Shown: positions 1 through 8,427 of the stretch, one piece after another
Numbering within the stretch: the first letter of the stretch is position 1
Layout: each line of letters opens with the position of its first letter
Origin: an uncultured Collinsella sp.
Lineage (GTDB): Bacteria > Actinomycetota > Coriobacteriia > Coriobacteriales > Coriobacteriaceae
Assembly: GCA_902470765.1 (NCBI GenBank)
Contig: CABRHW010000009.1
Location: 14,152 to 78,151 of the forward strand
Direction of reading: 5' to 3'
DNA: 64,000 nt
Position numbers and translations under genes: made by a program
Notes under the pieces: generated by a model
Seen by the model: the letters and a program-made list of their open reading frames with translations, nothing else
Told to the model about the DNA's origin: nothing
Database searches by the model: none

Positions 1-1193
1 TCGCGTATGTCGGTCGATATGGTATCGGCGCGGGGCTGCTGCATGGCGAGGATAACGAACACGTTGGCGGCGCGGGCTTTCAGCACCAGCTGGGTCAGGT
101 TGTCCCAGACCTCGGTAAAGGTCTTTTTGTCAGCCGCAGCCTTGAACGCCGCCACCTCGTCAAATATCAGGAACACGGGGTTAAGCCCGTAGGTAAAGGC
201 GTTGGCACCGAAACGGAAACGCTCGGGGTCCTGCATATACTCGTAGCGCCTATCCATTTCCTCGCGGCAAAGGCGCACCACCTTGGCAATCTGGGCGGGG
301 GATACGCCAACGCGGTCGGAGCCTATGACATGCGAGAGCGAAGCCAGCTCGGCGTTCTTGGGGTCGCAGATATAGACCTCACCCGCAAAGCCGTTGGAAT
401 TGCCCAACCGCATAAACTCGGCTATGAGGTAGTAGAGGAAGGTAGACTTACCGCCGCCAGTGCCGCCAGCTATGAGCATATGGGGCAGGTGGGCAAAGTT
501 CCACGACAGCTCGCCAGTGAGCGGGACGGAATCGAGCGCCCCCGTAGGCTCGGCGGCGAGCAGGCGGGGAACAGCCTGCAAGCGCACATCATCGCGCAGA
601 CGGAAAACGTAATCGGTAGCGCCAACGCCAGCAGACTTGGAATCGAGCGGGCGACCTATCACGGAGCAAAGCCCCATGTCCTCAAGTTTGGAGAGCTTGG
701 AGGTATAACCGTTCCCATCGTCAAAGGCTCGGACGGTCAGCATATTGCCGCTCACGAGGACGCGGAGACGGAGCGAGGAGTCGATACGCTCGCGTTTGGT
801 GCCATTCGACAACGTGTCCTCATGCGAGACGTAGAGCTTGTTCGCATAAAGGAACCGCTCCAAGTTGCGGACGGTCGAGCCGCACGGCACGAAGCGGGAG
901 CCGAACAGCGCGACATACAGGACGAGCCAGAGCGAGAGCGCCAGCAGCGCCACAGCGGGGACGAGCAGCGGCAAAGTGAATAACGAGCGCTCGCAAAACA
1001 TGAGCAGGTTGAAGCCGAACACGAAGGACAGCCCAGCCGAGAAGAGGACGAAAACAGCCTTGAACGAACCCGAGGGCGCGGGCGAGGTCAGGGAAACGTC
1101 AACGCCCTTGCGAAGCAACTCGGTATCGCGGGCATCGAGACGCTTTCGAAAATGATCGAAAGCGGGCAGGGAACGCAGGGAATCAGAGAGCAT
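1..1193 (-). CDS. FtsK/TcpA-like conjugative coupling ATPase (3' end outside window)
   Basis: Open minus-strand frame from an ATG at 1191-1193 to the window edge, about 397 residues, with no stop. Two hydrophobic segments lie near residues 45-92. A glycine-rich Walker A (GGTGGGKS) follows near residue 245 and a Walker B (LIFDEVAA) near residue 342, then a conserved-looking stretch ending in AMQQPRAD. Two N-terminal membrane helices plus an FtsK-type motor is the layout of ICE coupling proteins such as Tn916 Orf21 and ICEBs1 ConQ, which bring relaxase-bound DNA to the conjugation pore at the membrane. The start overlaps the end of the upstream gene by 11 bp, so the two are translationally linked. 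The call rests on motifs and architecture; a general FtsK-family ATPase of another element is the alternative. Confidence 0.82.
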   Translation of the reverse strand, partial: MLSDSLRSLPAFDHFRKRLDARDTELLRKGVDVSLTSPAPSGSFKAVFVLFSAGLSFVFGFNLLMFCERSLFTLPLLVPAVALLALSLWLVLYVALFGSRFVPCGSTVRNLERFLYANKLYVSHEDTLSNGTKRERIDSSLRLRVLVSGNMLTVRAFDDGNGYTSKLSKLEDMGLCSVIGRPLDSKSAGVGATDYVFRLRDDVRLQAVPRLLAAEPTGALDSVPLTGELSWNFAHLPHMLIAGGTGGGKSTFLYYLIAEFMRLGNSNGFAGEVYICDPKNAELASLSHVIGSDRVGVSPAQIAKVVRLCREEMDRRYEYMQDPERFRFGANAFTYGLNPVFLIFDEVAAFKAAADKKTFTEVWDNLTQLVLKARAANVFVILAMQQPRADTISTDIR

Positions 1194-1704
1194 GGGAGAG
1201 AACCCCCTTACGAGAGAAAACGGAACGGGAGCCATCAGAGTTGACGGCGGTAACGGTGACGGAGAGCGGCGAGCCGTCATGCAGGGGCGGCGCAACCTCG
1301 AAGCAAGTCCAGAGGGCGGCGGTAGAGCCGTCATAGCCGACCTCGGCACCGTGACCCGCGAATGACCCCAGAACGGGACGGGAGCCGACCGAAGCGGCGT
1401 TGACGGTGAGCGTGGCGGCATCGGACGAGGTCAGGACGGCAAAGAGCAGGGCGGGGGCGGCACCATCGGACGGCACCAGACGCAGGGAGAGCGCGGAGCC
1501 GTCTGGGAGGTCGAAACGGTCGAACTCCTTGGCGTTGAGCGGGACGGCGGCGCTACCCCGAAGGTACGGGGCGCAGCACTCGAAGGGCGGCAGTGCTGGG
1601 GGGACGGCGGCGGCGATACGGGCAGTGGCGAAAACGAGCCAGCCGAGGACGAGTGCGTACAGCACCGCCACCGAGACGAAGAACACACGCAGGGGCTTGG
1701 GCAT
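1183..1704 (-). CDS. Membrane-anchored protein of unknown function (mobile element)
   Basis: 173 residues starting MPKPLRVFFVSV. A single N-terminal membrane helix (about residues 5-32) is followed by an extracytoplasmic domain with a Cys pair (ECCAPY, about residues 42-47) and beta-rich sequence. An AGGGGG site sits a few bases before the ATG. The gene overlaps the start of the coupling-protein gene by 11 bp and follows a 64-residue membrane protein, so it belongs to the same conjugation-type operon. I do not recognise the family. Its position suggests an accessory part of the mating channel, which is inference only. Confidence 0.65.
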   Translation of the reverse strand: MPKPLRVFFVSVAVLYALVLGWLVFATARIAAAVPPALPPFECCAPYLRGSAAVPLNAKEFDRFDLPDGSALSLRLVPSDGAAPALLFAVLTSSDAATLTVNAASVGSRPVLGSFAGHGAEVGYDGSTAALWTCFEVAPPLHDGSPLSVTVTAVNSDGSRSVFSRKGVLSHAL

Positions 1705-1714
1705 GGCGCACCCC

Positions 1715-1909
1715 CTAGTATCCGAACGGGCTGGGGTTGCCCGAAGCAGCCGAGAGCGCCCAAATGACAGCGGCGAGCAGGAGAACGAGAACGAAAGCGC
1801 CGAGGTCGCGGGCTATGGCGGGGTGACGATAGCGAAAATCACTGAACGAATCGGCGTTAAAACGGGCTTTGGCGATTATTTCTCGAACGACTTGAATAAA
1901 ATAAGCCAT
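1715..1909 (-). CDS. Small membrane protein (mobile element)
   Basis: 64 residues. A basic and amphipathic N-terminal half (MAYFIQVVREIIAKARF) is followed by one clear membrane helix (AFVLVLLLAAVIWAL, about residues 38-53) and a short tail. An AAGGAG site lies eight bases before the ATG. Its stop is 10 bp before the start of the next gene in the operon. Single-span proteins of this size are common next to ICE coupling proteins, but the sequence alone gives no function. Confidence 0.6.
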   Translation of the reverse strand: MAYFIQVVREIIAKARFNADSFSDFRYRHPAIARDLGAFVLVLLLAAVIWALSAASGNPSPFGY

Positions 1910-2031
1910 AGTAACGGCTCCTTAATCGTAACGGTTCGGTTGTGTATGAAAGAAAGCCGCCCCGCGTCTCGGGATTGGCGTTTTGGGACGCAGGGCGGTA
2001 GCTGGAATCGGCAGCGGTTACGGAGTCGCTA

Positions 2032-2367
2032 CTACTCCTTGCCGCGCGGCTGGTTCGCCAGTCGGCAGGCATCAGCGGACGCGGTGACGGCGATACGACC
2101 GTTACGACCGACATAGGGTCGGGCGTTGAGGTTGGTAAAGACCACCTCGGTACCCGTTGGAATCTCGTCCTCGGGGTCGAACAGGAGCGCGGGAGCGCCC
2201 TCGACCAGCACGTTCAAATGCTCATAGCCGTTTTGGAGGTCAACCACATCGAAGCGGGTACCGCTGATGGTATCGGTGCGCTGATTAGTGGCGCGGTCGT
2301 ACTCGTAGGCAATCGAGTTGCCAGCGAGGAAGAAACGGTGACCGTTCAGGTCGAGCTTGTAAGCCAT
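2032..2367 (-). CDS. Small soluble protein, weakly DUF961/YdcP-like (mobile element)
   Basis: 111 residues with no signal peptide or membrane segment. The middle and end (VLVEGAPALLF, then GTEVVFTNLNARPYVGRNG) weakly resemble the small DUF961 proteins encoded just upstream of the coupling protein in Tn916-like elements. The position three genes before the FtsK-like gene agrees with that. The leader GAAAGGACTATCAATC before ATGGCT is nearly the same as the leader of the gene at 4665. The family assignment is tentative. Confidence 0.55.
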   Translation of the reverse strand: MAYKLDLNGHRFFLAGNSIAYEYDRATNQRTDTISGTRFDVVDLQNGYEHLNVLVEGAPALLFDPEDEIPTGTEVVFTNLNARPYVGRNGRIAVTASADACRLANQPRGKE

Positions 2368-2382
2368 GATTGATAGTCCTTT

Positions 2383-3063
2383 CTACTGGTTCTGGTTGGG
2401 CTTGGAGGTCGTGAAGCTGTAGGCAATCTCGCCGTTGAAGGTATTCGAGTTGCGCACATCGCCCTTAATGCGGTACGCGTCCTTGGCGGTCGTTCCGACA
2501 ACACGGGCGCTGCCGTCCTCGGCATCCTGCATGGTCGAAACCTCGTCAGCAGTCCATACGCTCTTCCCCTGCGTGACGGTGGCGGTCAGGTTGCCGGGGT
2601 TGCGGGATGCATCACCAACGGGCTTGCCCCAAAGGTCGATATCAGAACTGTCGTTAATGGCGTTGACAAAGCCCGCGTGAGTGGCGGTGGCGGTCACGGT
2701 ATCGCCCGTGCGGATAACGCCAGCCACGTTAACGTCATACTCGCCCGACTGGTCGAAATGCCCCGCGTCAACGTTCGAATACTCGATTCCCGTAGGGATG
2801 GTGACCGTAAACTTACCATTGTCGTGTTTACCGCCCTGTTTATCGGTCCACTTGCCGCCGTGGGCATCAACCGTGGTCTCAACGGACGCATCAACCTTTT
2901 CTAGGAAGTCGGTATCGTCGCTATGCGATTCCTGAGTTTTGACGGCATCGCGCACGCCGCCAGTCGTTGCGGCGAACGCTGCAACGGGGGCGATGGAGCT
3001 GCACCCGATAGCGACAGCCATAGCAGCGGCGGGCAAAACCTTACCCAGCTTGTTCTTGTACAT
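2383..3063 (-). CDS. Secreted beta-rich protein of the mobile element
   Basis: 226 residues. A typical signal peptide (MYKNKLGKVLPAAAMAVAIG) ends at an AFA-A cleavage site near residue 32. The mature part is hydrophilic and repetitive in beta-strand patterns (FTVTIPTGIEY, YDVNVAGVI, VTATATHAG, IAYSFTTS), typical of Gram-positive surface or extracellular matrix-like proteins. There is no sorting signal, lipobox or C-terminal anchor. A GAAAGGAG site supports the start. Within this operon it could be a surface-exclusion or mating-aggregation factor, but the sequence does not show this. Confidence 0.65.
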   Translation of the reverse strand: MYKNKLGKVLPAAAMAVAIGCSSIAPVAAFAATTGGVRDAVKTQESHSDDTDFLEKVDASVETTVDAHGGKWTDKQGGKHDNGKFTVTIPTGIEYSNVDAGHFDQSGEYDVNVAGVIRTGDTVTATATHAGFVNAINDSSDIDLWGKPVGDASRNPGNLTATVTQGKSVWTADEVSTMQDAEDGSARVVGTTAKDAYRIKGDVRNSNTFNGEIAYSFTTSKPNQNQ

Positions 3064-3157
3064 AATTCTTCTCCTTTCGGGAGGGGTTTCGGTCGCACAC
3101 CTCGCACGACCCTAGGATATGGACACGTCTCGGGCAAAGTGATCGAGACGTTGTCGC

Positions 3158-4030
3158 CTACTCTACCGTGAGAGCCCAGGTAAACGCGGACTGCCCAGCG
3201 GGCTTGGAATGGTCGGAAGAGAGGACGCTGCGCCACACGGTCATAGCCGAGTACCGACCGGCGGGAACTTTCTGGTTCAACTCAATGGTATCGACCTCGG
3301 AGCCAGCGGCGAGCAGCTTGCCGTAACCCGTGGAATCGGGCGCGTTCCACACGCACTCGGAATCGTCGAAGGTGCCCGAACCATCGAAATCGACATACAC
3401 CGAGGGGGATGAGTCTACGGGATTGCGCCCAGTCGCGCCGCCGTGGGTGCAGGTCGCAGGCAACGAAAGCTCTAGTGGCTGCTTGAGGGCTTGAGACTTC
3501 CAAGTCACCTCATCATCACCCGAGTCATAGCTCGCATAGCGTATTGAGACTACAGGGGCGGCAGAGCCGCCCGAGGACTTGGCACCATCGAGGAAACCGA
3601 GAGAGCCAGAGCCAGAGCCAGAGCCGCAGAACGTGAGCGTGAGCGCGAGGAACAGCGCGGCAAGGAGCAAGGGCAGCAGGAGCAGCCAGCGGCGAAGGTG
3701 GAGCACTCGCACTGGGGAGCCAAGCAGTTCTCCCGGTAAGTCTACAAAGGCAAGCCTAACGCACCCGCCCTCACGAACGAACACACCCCTACGCTTCTTA
3801 GGTTTATGAAGGAAATGAACGGTGCGCCCGACCAAGACAGGCGGTAAACCGCGGAACGTGCTGGTCGAGCGGCGAAAAGAGAGGGCGAACATCTCCCAGC
3901 CCGGCACTATATCTGCATCAAAGTCGGCGGGGAACGGCTCACGTTCACCCGACAGACACTCCCGCCGCGTGTCAGCGAAACCCCATTGGCGGGCAACCGT
4001 TATGTCTACATCGGGTTGCATTAAAACCAC
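3158..4030 (-). CDS. Single-pass membrane protein with extracellular C-terminal domain
   Basis: 290 residues. About 115 cytoplasmic residues rich in Arg, Phe and Val precede one very hydrophobic helix (LLLLPLLLAALFLALTLTF, about residues 115-134). A Gly-Ser linker (GSGSGSGS) leads to an extracellular domain with Cys residues and an Asp-rich stretch (YVDFDGSGTFDDSECV). The latter resembles a calcium-binding or EF-hand-like loop, here only by eye. The start overlaps the stop of the preceding gene (4021-4665) by 10 bp. Family not recognised. The bitopic layout would suit a protein contacting both the cytoplasmic motor and the cell surface. Confidence 0.6.
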   Translation of the reverse strand: MVLMQPDVDITVARQWGFADTRRECLSGEREPFPADFDADIVPGWEMFALSFRRSTSTFRGLPPVLVGRTVHFLHKPKKRRGVFVREGGCVRLAFVDLPGELLGSPVRVLHLRRWLLLLPLLLAALFLALTLTFCGSGSGSGSLGFLDGAKSSGGSAAPVVSIRYASYDSGDDEVTWKSQALKQPLELSLPATCTHGGATGRNPVDSSPSVYVDFDGSGTFDDSECVWNAPDSTGYGKLLAAGSEVDTIELNQKVPAGRYSAMTVWRSVLSSDHSKPAGQSAFTWALTVE

Positions 4031-4665
4031 TCGCTATCCTCGGCATTGGTGCCGTTAGGATACAGGTCATCAAAGATGGACGGGTCGAAACCACCCTCAT
4101 TATCGAGCGCCTTACGGTTAATGATACGGTCTGTCTCGGAGGGCACGCAGCACGCACTACCCGAGATAAGTTCAGACGGGTCAAATGCGGCAGGAGCAGC
4201 GCCAACGCCGAGCAGTTCGTCAGTGGGCAACTTGAAGGGCAGGACGCGCTTATCGAGCGCGAGCGGGGCACGCAGCAACATTGCGAGCGCGAAGTTCAGA
4301 TATACCCCACGCTCCTTGAGCTGGTCGAACTCGGGCTTGATAATATCGCGGAAAGCGATAAGCCTATCGTACGTCTGCTTCTCCAGAGAGAGGGACGTAC
4401 TAAAGCGAACGCCCATGTTCGGCCATGAGGGGATACCGAGCTGGGACGGGGTGAGCTGGGCAAGCTTCACCCAGTCGATAACGTTCAGGAGGTTGCCGAC
4501 ACGCTGAAACGCGTACTTCAGAGCGGGCTCCATAGTGGGTGCCGAGGTACCCGAACCCTCGTCCGAATGGGTGAAGCAATAGAGCAGGGTGTAAGAGACT
4601 TCACGACGAAGCCACATAGACTTCTTGACGCGCGGGGGGCGGTTCGAGGTAACGTTTAAAGCCAT
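4021..4665 (-). CDS. Unknown soluble protein (mobile element)
   Basis: 214 residues with no signal or membrane segment. The N-terminal part is basic (NRPPRVKKSMWLRREVSY) and predicted mostly helical; the tail is acidic (DLYPNGTNAEDSEWF). The leader GAAAGGACTAACTATC before ATGGCT closely matches that of the gene starting at 2367, pointing to coordinated translation. The stop overlaps the start of the downstream membrane-protein gene. The basic N-terminus would permit DNA or membrane contact, but there is no recognisable domain. Confidence 0.58.
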   Translation of the reverse strand: MALNVTSNRPPRVKKSMWLRREVSYTLLYCFTHSDEGSGTSAPTMEPALKYAFQRVGNLLNVIDWVKLAQLTPSQLGIPSWPNMGVRFSTSLSLEKQTYDRLIAFRDIIKPEFDQLKERGVYLNFALAMLLRAPLALDKRVLPFKLPTDELLGVGAAPAAFDPSELISGSACCVPSETDRIINRKALDNEGGFDPSIFDDLYPNGTNAEDSEWF

Positions 4666-4737
4666 GATAGTTAGTCCTTTCAGTAGGGAACGGGTGCCGC
4701 GCCCACTACGGCAGGCAGGCGCGGCTCAGACAGGCGG

Positions 4738-5118
4738 CTAGTTGGCCGTTTTGCCTGTGACGAAATGTATACACGTATCTTCATCTACGAGAACGTGAAT
4801 ATTCAGCTCCAAATCGGACACCGAATAGCCGCTGTACAGCCCTTGAGGAACGAGTAGGCACGTTGTAGGAACGCGGTGACGCTTATCAGCAAACCAAGCC
4901 CCCAGAAACCTGCACTTGGCACGCAGGGAGCCGCCTTTCGGGGAAATAACATCGTTAACCCAGACGGCAAGCAGCGCGCTCTTGGCTTTGGCGCGGCACA
5001 TGATAACGTCACCTTCCTGATAAAGCTCGATAACGCACCCAGATTGCTCTAGACGGACACAGGGGCGCATACCGCGGTCGGTGGAAAACATAGGGATGAG
5101 CATATCGGTCGATGGCAT
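4738..5118 (-). CDS. Unknown small protein, first gene of the mobile-element operon
   Basis: 126 residues. An AAGGAAG site lies seven bases before the ATG, which makes this start better than the overlapping longer frame that begins at 5332. The protein is mixed alpha/beta with no signal peptide. A central PxGGSxRAKCRFLGAWF stretch and beta-rich pattern could be a small barrel, but I recognise no family. It is the most upstream gene of the minus-strand block, and its promoter must lie in the gene-poor stretch to its right. Confidence 0.52.
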   Translation of the reverse strand: MPSTDMLIPMFSTDRGMRPCVRLEQSGCVIELYQEGDVIMCRAKAKSALLAVWVNDVISPKGGSLRAKCRFLGAWFADKRHRVPTTCLLVPQGLYSGYSVSDLELNIHVLVDEDTCIHFVTGKTAN

Positions 5119-5631
5119 GTAGGTACTTCCTTAAAACTGGGCGCGTCCGCGCCGCTTTTTCTAAGCTCGCGCTTAGCTGACAACCACATAATAGCCTAGG
5201 CAGACCCACAGGGCTTATACCGCCGCCTACGTCCACACTGCCATCACATATCGAATAGTTCTCGCCCGATGCCCGCATTTCCAGCAGCGGGGGGAGCCAT
5301 ACCAGAGCCGCGTTTACCAACAGCGGGCGCATCTTCCCACCCTTCCAACAGGCACGGGCGGCGTTCCAAAGCCCTAAAGCCCGTTGAAAGCGTGGAAAGC
5401 CGCGCCCGCCATTGAAAACACTAGGGTTATCCGAGAGATAAGGGCGTTATGGTTGCCGTGGGGTTGTCGAACTGCTAGTTGCCGACACGTATCCACAGGT
5501 CAAAGAGTAGGCTGCAAGCGGTATCGGTAATAGCCTCGAAATATTCGAGCGTTTCTGACGCACGGACGCATGCGAGCGTCTAGCATATCCATTCAAAACG
5601 GGTTCACGGGCAAAGGGAGTCACAAGCGCAT
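5119..5631. other. Gene-poor right end of the mobile element
   Basis: No convincing gene. The stretch holds short inverted repeats: CTCGAA-ata-TTCGAG at 5535-5549, and GACGC at 5557-5561 paired with GCGTC at 5576-5580 around the palindrome CGCATGCG (5567-5574). A purine-rich, partly repeated segment around 5345-5400 contains several AAAGCC words. These could belong to an attachment site, an origin of transfer or the operon promoter. No tRNA gene and no direct repeat marking an att core can be seen with only one element end in view. Confidence 0.4.
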
Positions 5632-6630
5632 ATGAAGCAATGGGTTGGACTGGGCAAGTTTCTCGCGGGGCACATGCAGGTCATCGTTCCGATTTGCGTG
5701 GCACTCGGCGTGCTCTTTCCCCAACAGATTGGCGTACTCAAGCCCATCGTTCCCACCTTGTTTGCCTTTATGACGTTTCAGGGTGCGCTCAGCAACACCT
5801 TTCACCAGGTAACCGAGGTGTTCCGCCGTCCGTTGCACCTAGTCTTGGCGCTGCTCGTCTCGGCGGTGCTTATTCCCATCGCGGCGTATGCCATGGGGTC
5901 ACTCTTCTTTGGCTCCAACCCCAACCTTGTCTGCGGCATTGTGCTCGAATACAGCGTGCCCGTGGCCGTCACCGCTTTTATGTGGATCAGCATGTTCGGC
6001 GGCAACGGCCCGCTCGCGCTCACCATCATCCTGACGTCCTCGGTCATCTCACCTGTGACGATTCCGCTTACGCTCAAGCTCCTGCTGGGCGCCACCGTCT
6101 CGATCGACGTGCCGAGCATGATGCAGAACATGGCCTTTATGATCGCCATCCCCGCTGTGCTCGGTATTGCCATCAATGAACTCACGCGCGGCTGGGGCCA
6201 CGAGAAACTCTCTCCCGTGCTCTCGCCCGCCTGCAAGTTCATGATGATGGGCGTCATCGCGTCCAACTCCACCGCTATGAGCGAGTACGTGCTGCACATA
6301 AACGCGGTGCGCCTGGAAGTCGCCCTCTTTATTTTGGTCTTCGCCATCAGCGGCTTTGTCGTCGGTTTTCTGGTCGCACGTGCGCTGCATCTGCCATATA
6401 GCGAGACGACTACCATGTGCTTTACCTGCGGCATGCGCAACATCTCTTCGGGTGCCGTCATCGCCACGCAGTACTTTCCGGGCGAGGTCGTGTTCCCCGT
6501 CATGTGCGGCACGCTGTTTCAGCAGGTGCTGGCCTCGATTATCGGGCATCTCTTTGAGTGCCTAACCTGCGAGGAGCGCACCAAACAGCGCAAGCGGGTC
6601 GAAGCCGGCCGCGACGCCATGGCGCGCTAG
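5632..6630 (+). CDS. Bile acid:sodium symporter (BASS) family transporter
   Basis: 332 residues with about nine to ten membrane helices and almost no soluble domain, the usual size of the bacterial BASS/YocS/PanS group. Typical features are the early helix pair around IVPTLFAFMTFQGALSN, the central CGIVLEYSVPVAVTAF stretch and the late CGMRNISSGAVIATQYF motif, which matches the conserved crossover region. Members import organic anions (bile acids, pantoate, keto acids) with sodium; the substrate here cannot be told. It stands alone, first chromosomal gene after the mobile element, with an ATG at 5632 just after GGGAGTCACAAGCGCAT. Confidence 0.8.
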   Translation: MKQWVGLGKFLAGHMQVIVPICVALGVLFPQQIGVLKPIVPTLFAFMTFQGALSNTFHQVTEVFRRPLHLVLALLVSAVLIPIAAYAMGSLFFGSNPNLVCGIVLEYSVPVAVTAFMWISMFGGNGPLALTIILTSSVISPVTIPLTLKLLLGATVSIDVPSMMQNMAFMIAIPAVLGIAINELTRGWGHEKLSPVLSPACKFMMMGVIASNSTAMSEYVLHINAVRLEVALFILVFAISGFVVGFLVARALHLPYSETTTMCFTCGMRNISSGAVIATQYFPGEVVFPVMCGTLFQQVLASIIGHLFECLTCEERTKQRKRVEAGRDAMAR

Positions 6631-6660
6631 GCTGTCCGCATTACGCGGGTGTTAGTCTTG

Positions 6661-7458
6661 CTATACGAGCGTTTCCAGATGCGCACGCAGACGCTCAGCA
6701 TCGATATCGAGCGTCGTCTCGGCATTGACTTGGGCCAAACGATAGCCGACAAAGTAGGGCGAAACCACCCAACGCGGCAGCGCCTTGGCAATGGTCCGAC
6801 CGCCCAGGTGATAGAAGAACAAGTTGTACGACTCTGCGCGACCACCGTGGTGCTCGTTTAGGATATAGCGCAGAGCTACCTGGATCGCATCGGCAAAGAG
6901 ATCCGCCTCGGCTTGGTCTCGTGCGTCATCGCTGGCGGCGATTCCCTGCGGGGCTGAAACGTTGATCTCAAAGAACCCCATGATCGGTTCGGTTGAGATA
7001 TTGACCGAGATTCTCCCCTGTTGCCAGACATTGATGCCTTCGAAATTGGCAGAAGTCAGCGAAGTGTAGCCGTCTTCCTGCTCCAAACCCACAATCTGCA
7101 TGTGCGGATGAACGAGACTACCGCCCGAGAGCGGACCCTTGTTCTTGTACATGAGAACGCTGCGATACTGCTGTGAATCGATCATCTGCTGCCAGCAACC
7201 CAGGGCAAACCGCATCACATGGTGGAGTTCATCCGGCGCATAGGTCACCAGGTCGGCGTCGTGGTCGGACGACTCAATCAATACGGTCTGGCGAGTGGCC
7301 GGCAAGGTCTTAAACTTATTCTCGAGCCAGATGCAGCCACCGTCGCGCCGGATGATATTGGCGAGTTCCTCGGTATCGCAAAAGGGGCACGCGGTGCCGG
7401 GACGACGGTTGTCGTCGGGCTTACCGTTCGTCTGCTGAACGTCAAATACCAGCGCCAC
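6661..7458 (-). CDS. DUF4931 protein, GalT-like HIT-superfamily nucleotidyltransferase fold
   Basis: 265 residues. An N-terminal CPFC motif (CPFCDTEEL, about residues 25-33) recalls the zinc site of galactose-1-phosphate uridylyltransferase. The catalytic-type HPHMQI motif (about residues 118-123) matches the HPHxQ signature of the GalT/HIT branch. It starts with GTG at 7458. The ribosome binding site (GGAGG) lies inside the last codons of cutC, 3 bp upstream, so the genes are translationally coupled. Known relatives are listed as DUF4931; true substrate unknown. The link to CutC is by operon only. Confidence 0.78.
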   Translation of the reverse strand: MALVFDVQQTNGKPDDNRRPGTACPFCDTEELANIIRRDGGCIWLENKFKTLPATRQTVLIESSDHDADLVTYAPDELHHVMRFALGCWQQMIDSQQYRSVLMYKNKGPLSGGSLVHPHMQIVGLEQEDGYTSLTSANFEGINVWQQGRISVNISTEPIMGFFEINVSAPQGIAASDDARDQAEADLFADAIQVALRYILNEHHGGRAESYNLFFYHLGGRTIAKALPRWVVSPYFVGYRLAQVNAETTLDIDAERLRAHLETLV

Positions 7459-7461
7459 GGG

Positions 7462-8139
7462 TTATACCTCCAGCGGCACGATCTTGGTGCCATGGAGTTC
7501 GGAGACGCCCAGTGCCGCCGCCACGGTATCGCGATTGGCCGTGGAAATGCCGCCACCGGGAAGAATGGTCAGGCGGTCGCCCGCATACTCGACAAGACGC
7601 GACAGGTGCTCCAGGTTGTCCTCGATCGGCGTTCCGGCGGCACCACCATGCGTCAGGATGCGCGTGATGCCGCAGTCGGCGAGTGTGTCAATGGCGTCCA
7701 GCTGAGCCTCGGGCGAGAGCTGGTCAAAGGCCATGTGGAAGGTGATATCGATGACCCCGCGCTTGCACTCCTCGGTCGCACAGCCCGTAGCCATCACGAG
7801 GGCGCCGAGGGTGAGCTCGTCGAGCGCCCAGCCGCCGGCACAGGGCTTGCAGCAGCCAAAGACCAGGCCGTCAACGCCGGCGCTCACGGCAAGACCCAAG
7901 TCCATCTCCATCATGCGCAGCTCGTCCTGGTTGTAGTGAAAGTCACCGCCACGCGGGCGAATCATGCACATCACTCGCGCGTCATGCTCGTGAGCATAGC
8001 TGACCGTAGTGCTGATAACGCCGGCCGAGGGCGTGGTGCCACCGACGGCAAGGTTGTCGCACAACTCGATGCGCTTAGCACCGGCATCGATAGCCGCCGG
8101 CACACGCTCAAAGTTCTCGGCACAAAACTCGTACAGCAT
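7462..8139 (-). CDS. cutC: CutC family copper homeostasis protein
   Basis: 225 residues from the ATG at 8139, chosen because GGGGG lies eight bases upstream and MLYEFCAENF is the normal CutC N-terminus; an upstream start would add 13 unconserved residues. Recognisable CutC features in order are the ELCDNLAVGGTTPS stretch, MIRPRGGDFHY near residue 60, the DGLVFGC segment, the FHMAFDQ strand with the conserved HRAFD-like position, and RILTHGGA near the C-terminus. The family is a TIM barrel linked to copper tolerance, with metal binding debated. It is first gene of a two-gene operon with the DUF4931 gene. Confidence 0.9.
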   Translation of the reverse strand: MLYEFCAENFERVPAAIDAGAKRIELCDNLAVGGTTPSAGVISTTVSYAHEHDARVMCMIRPRGGDFHYNQDELRMMEMDLGLAVSAGVDGLVFGCCKPCAGGWALDELTLGALVMATGCATEECKRGVIDITFHMAFDQLSPEAQLDAIDTLADCGITRILTHGGAAGTPIEDNLEHLSRLVEYAGDRLTILPGGGISTANRDTVAAALGVSELHGTKIVPLEV

Positions 8140-8197
8140 AGATAGACCCCCAGATGACAAACGTTTTCCGATGGGCATTGTCGCACGCCCCCATGAA

Positions 8198-8262
8198 GTT
8201 GCGGTGGAATAGAGACTGTTTTGGCCTCTGAGGCTCCCATCTAGTCCCTATTCCACCGCAAC
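8198..8262. repeat. 20-bp inverted repeat with nested stem
   Basis: GTTGCGGTGGAATAGAGACT (8198-8217) pairs with AGTCCCTATTCCACCGCAAC (8243-8262) with a single mismatch. The 25-nt loop contains its own short stem (GCCTCTGAGGC). It lies upstream of cutC and beyond the liv terminator, outside any gene. Arms this long exceed a normal Rho-independent terminator and there is no T-run. Confidence 0.75.
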
Positions 8263-8312
8263 ATAAAGGGGGCAGAACCAAAGTAACGCCGCAGGCAGAG
8301 GACCGACAGCGA

Positions 8313-8412
8313 GCGGGCGCCAGAGCGAACAAATTGGCATGAAAAGAGGGCGGCATAGACCTTCTGGTCATGCCGCCCTCTTTGAATGACAAGTTGTCGC
8401 TCTGGCGCCCGC
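8313..8412. terminator. Nested double inverted repeat, bidirectional terminator
   Basis: Inner stem AAAGAGGGCGGCAT (8343-8356) pairs perfectly with ATGCCGCCCTCTTT (8370-8383). It is enclosed by an outer stem GCGGGCGCCAGAGCGA (8313-8328) that pairs perfectly with TCGCTCTGGCGCCCGC (8397-8412). The inner hairpin has the strength of a bidirectional terminator and lies beyond the end of the minus-strand liv operon. Confidence 0.7.
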
Positions 8413-8427
8413 GCAGCGTCGGCCGGT

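Noticed and set aside
5009..5332. 107-residue minus-strand frame with a GGAAGGG site near its start
   Set aside because: It overlaps the better-supported 126-residue gene (4738-5118) by 110 bp, and its sequence shows no family or secondary-structure pattern. Kept as a weak alternative.
5119..5631. tRNA gene or att site at the mobile-element end
   Set aside because: No cloverleaf-forming sequence or T-loop GGTTCGAATCC motif, and no second element end to define a direct repeat.
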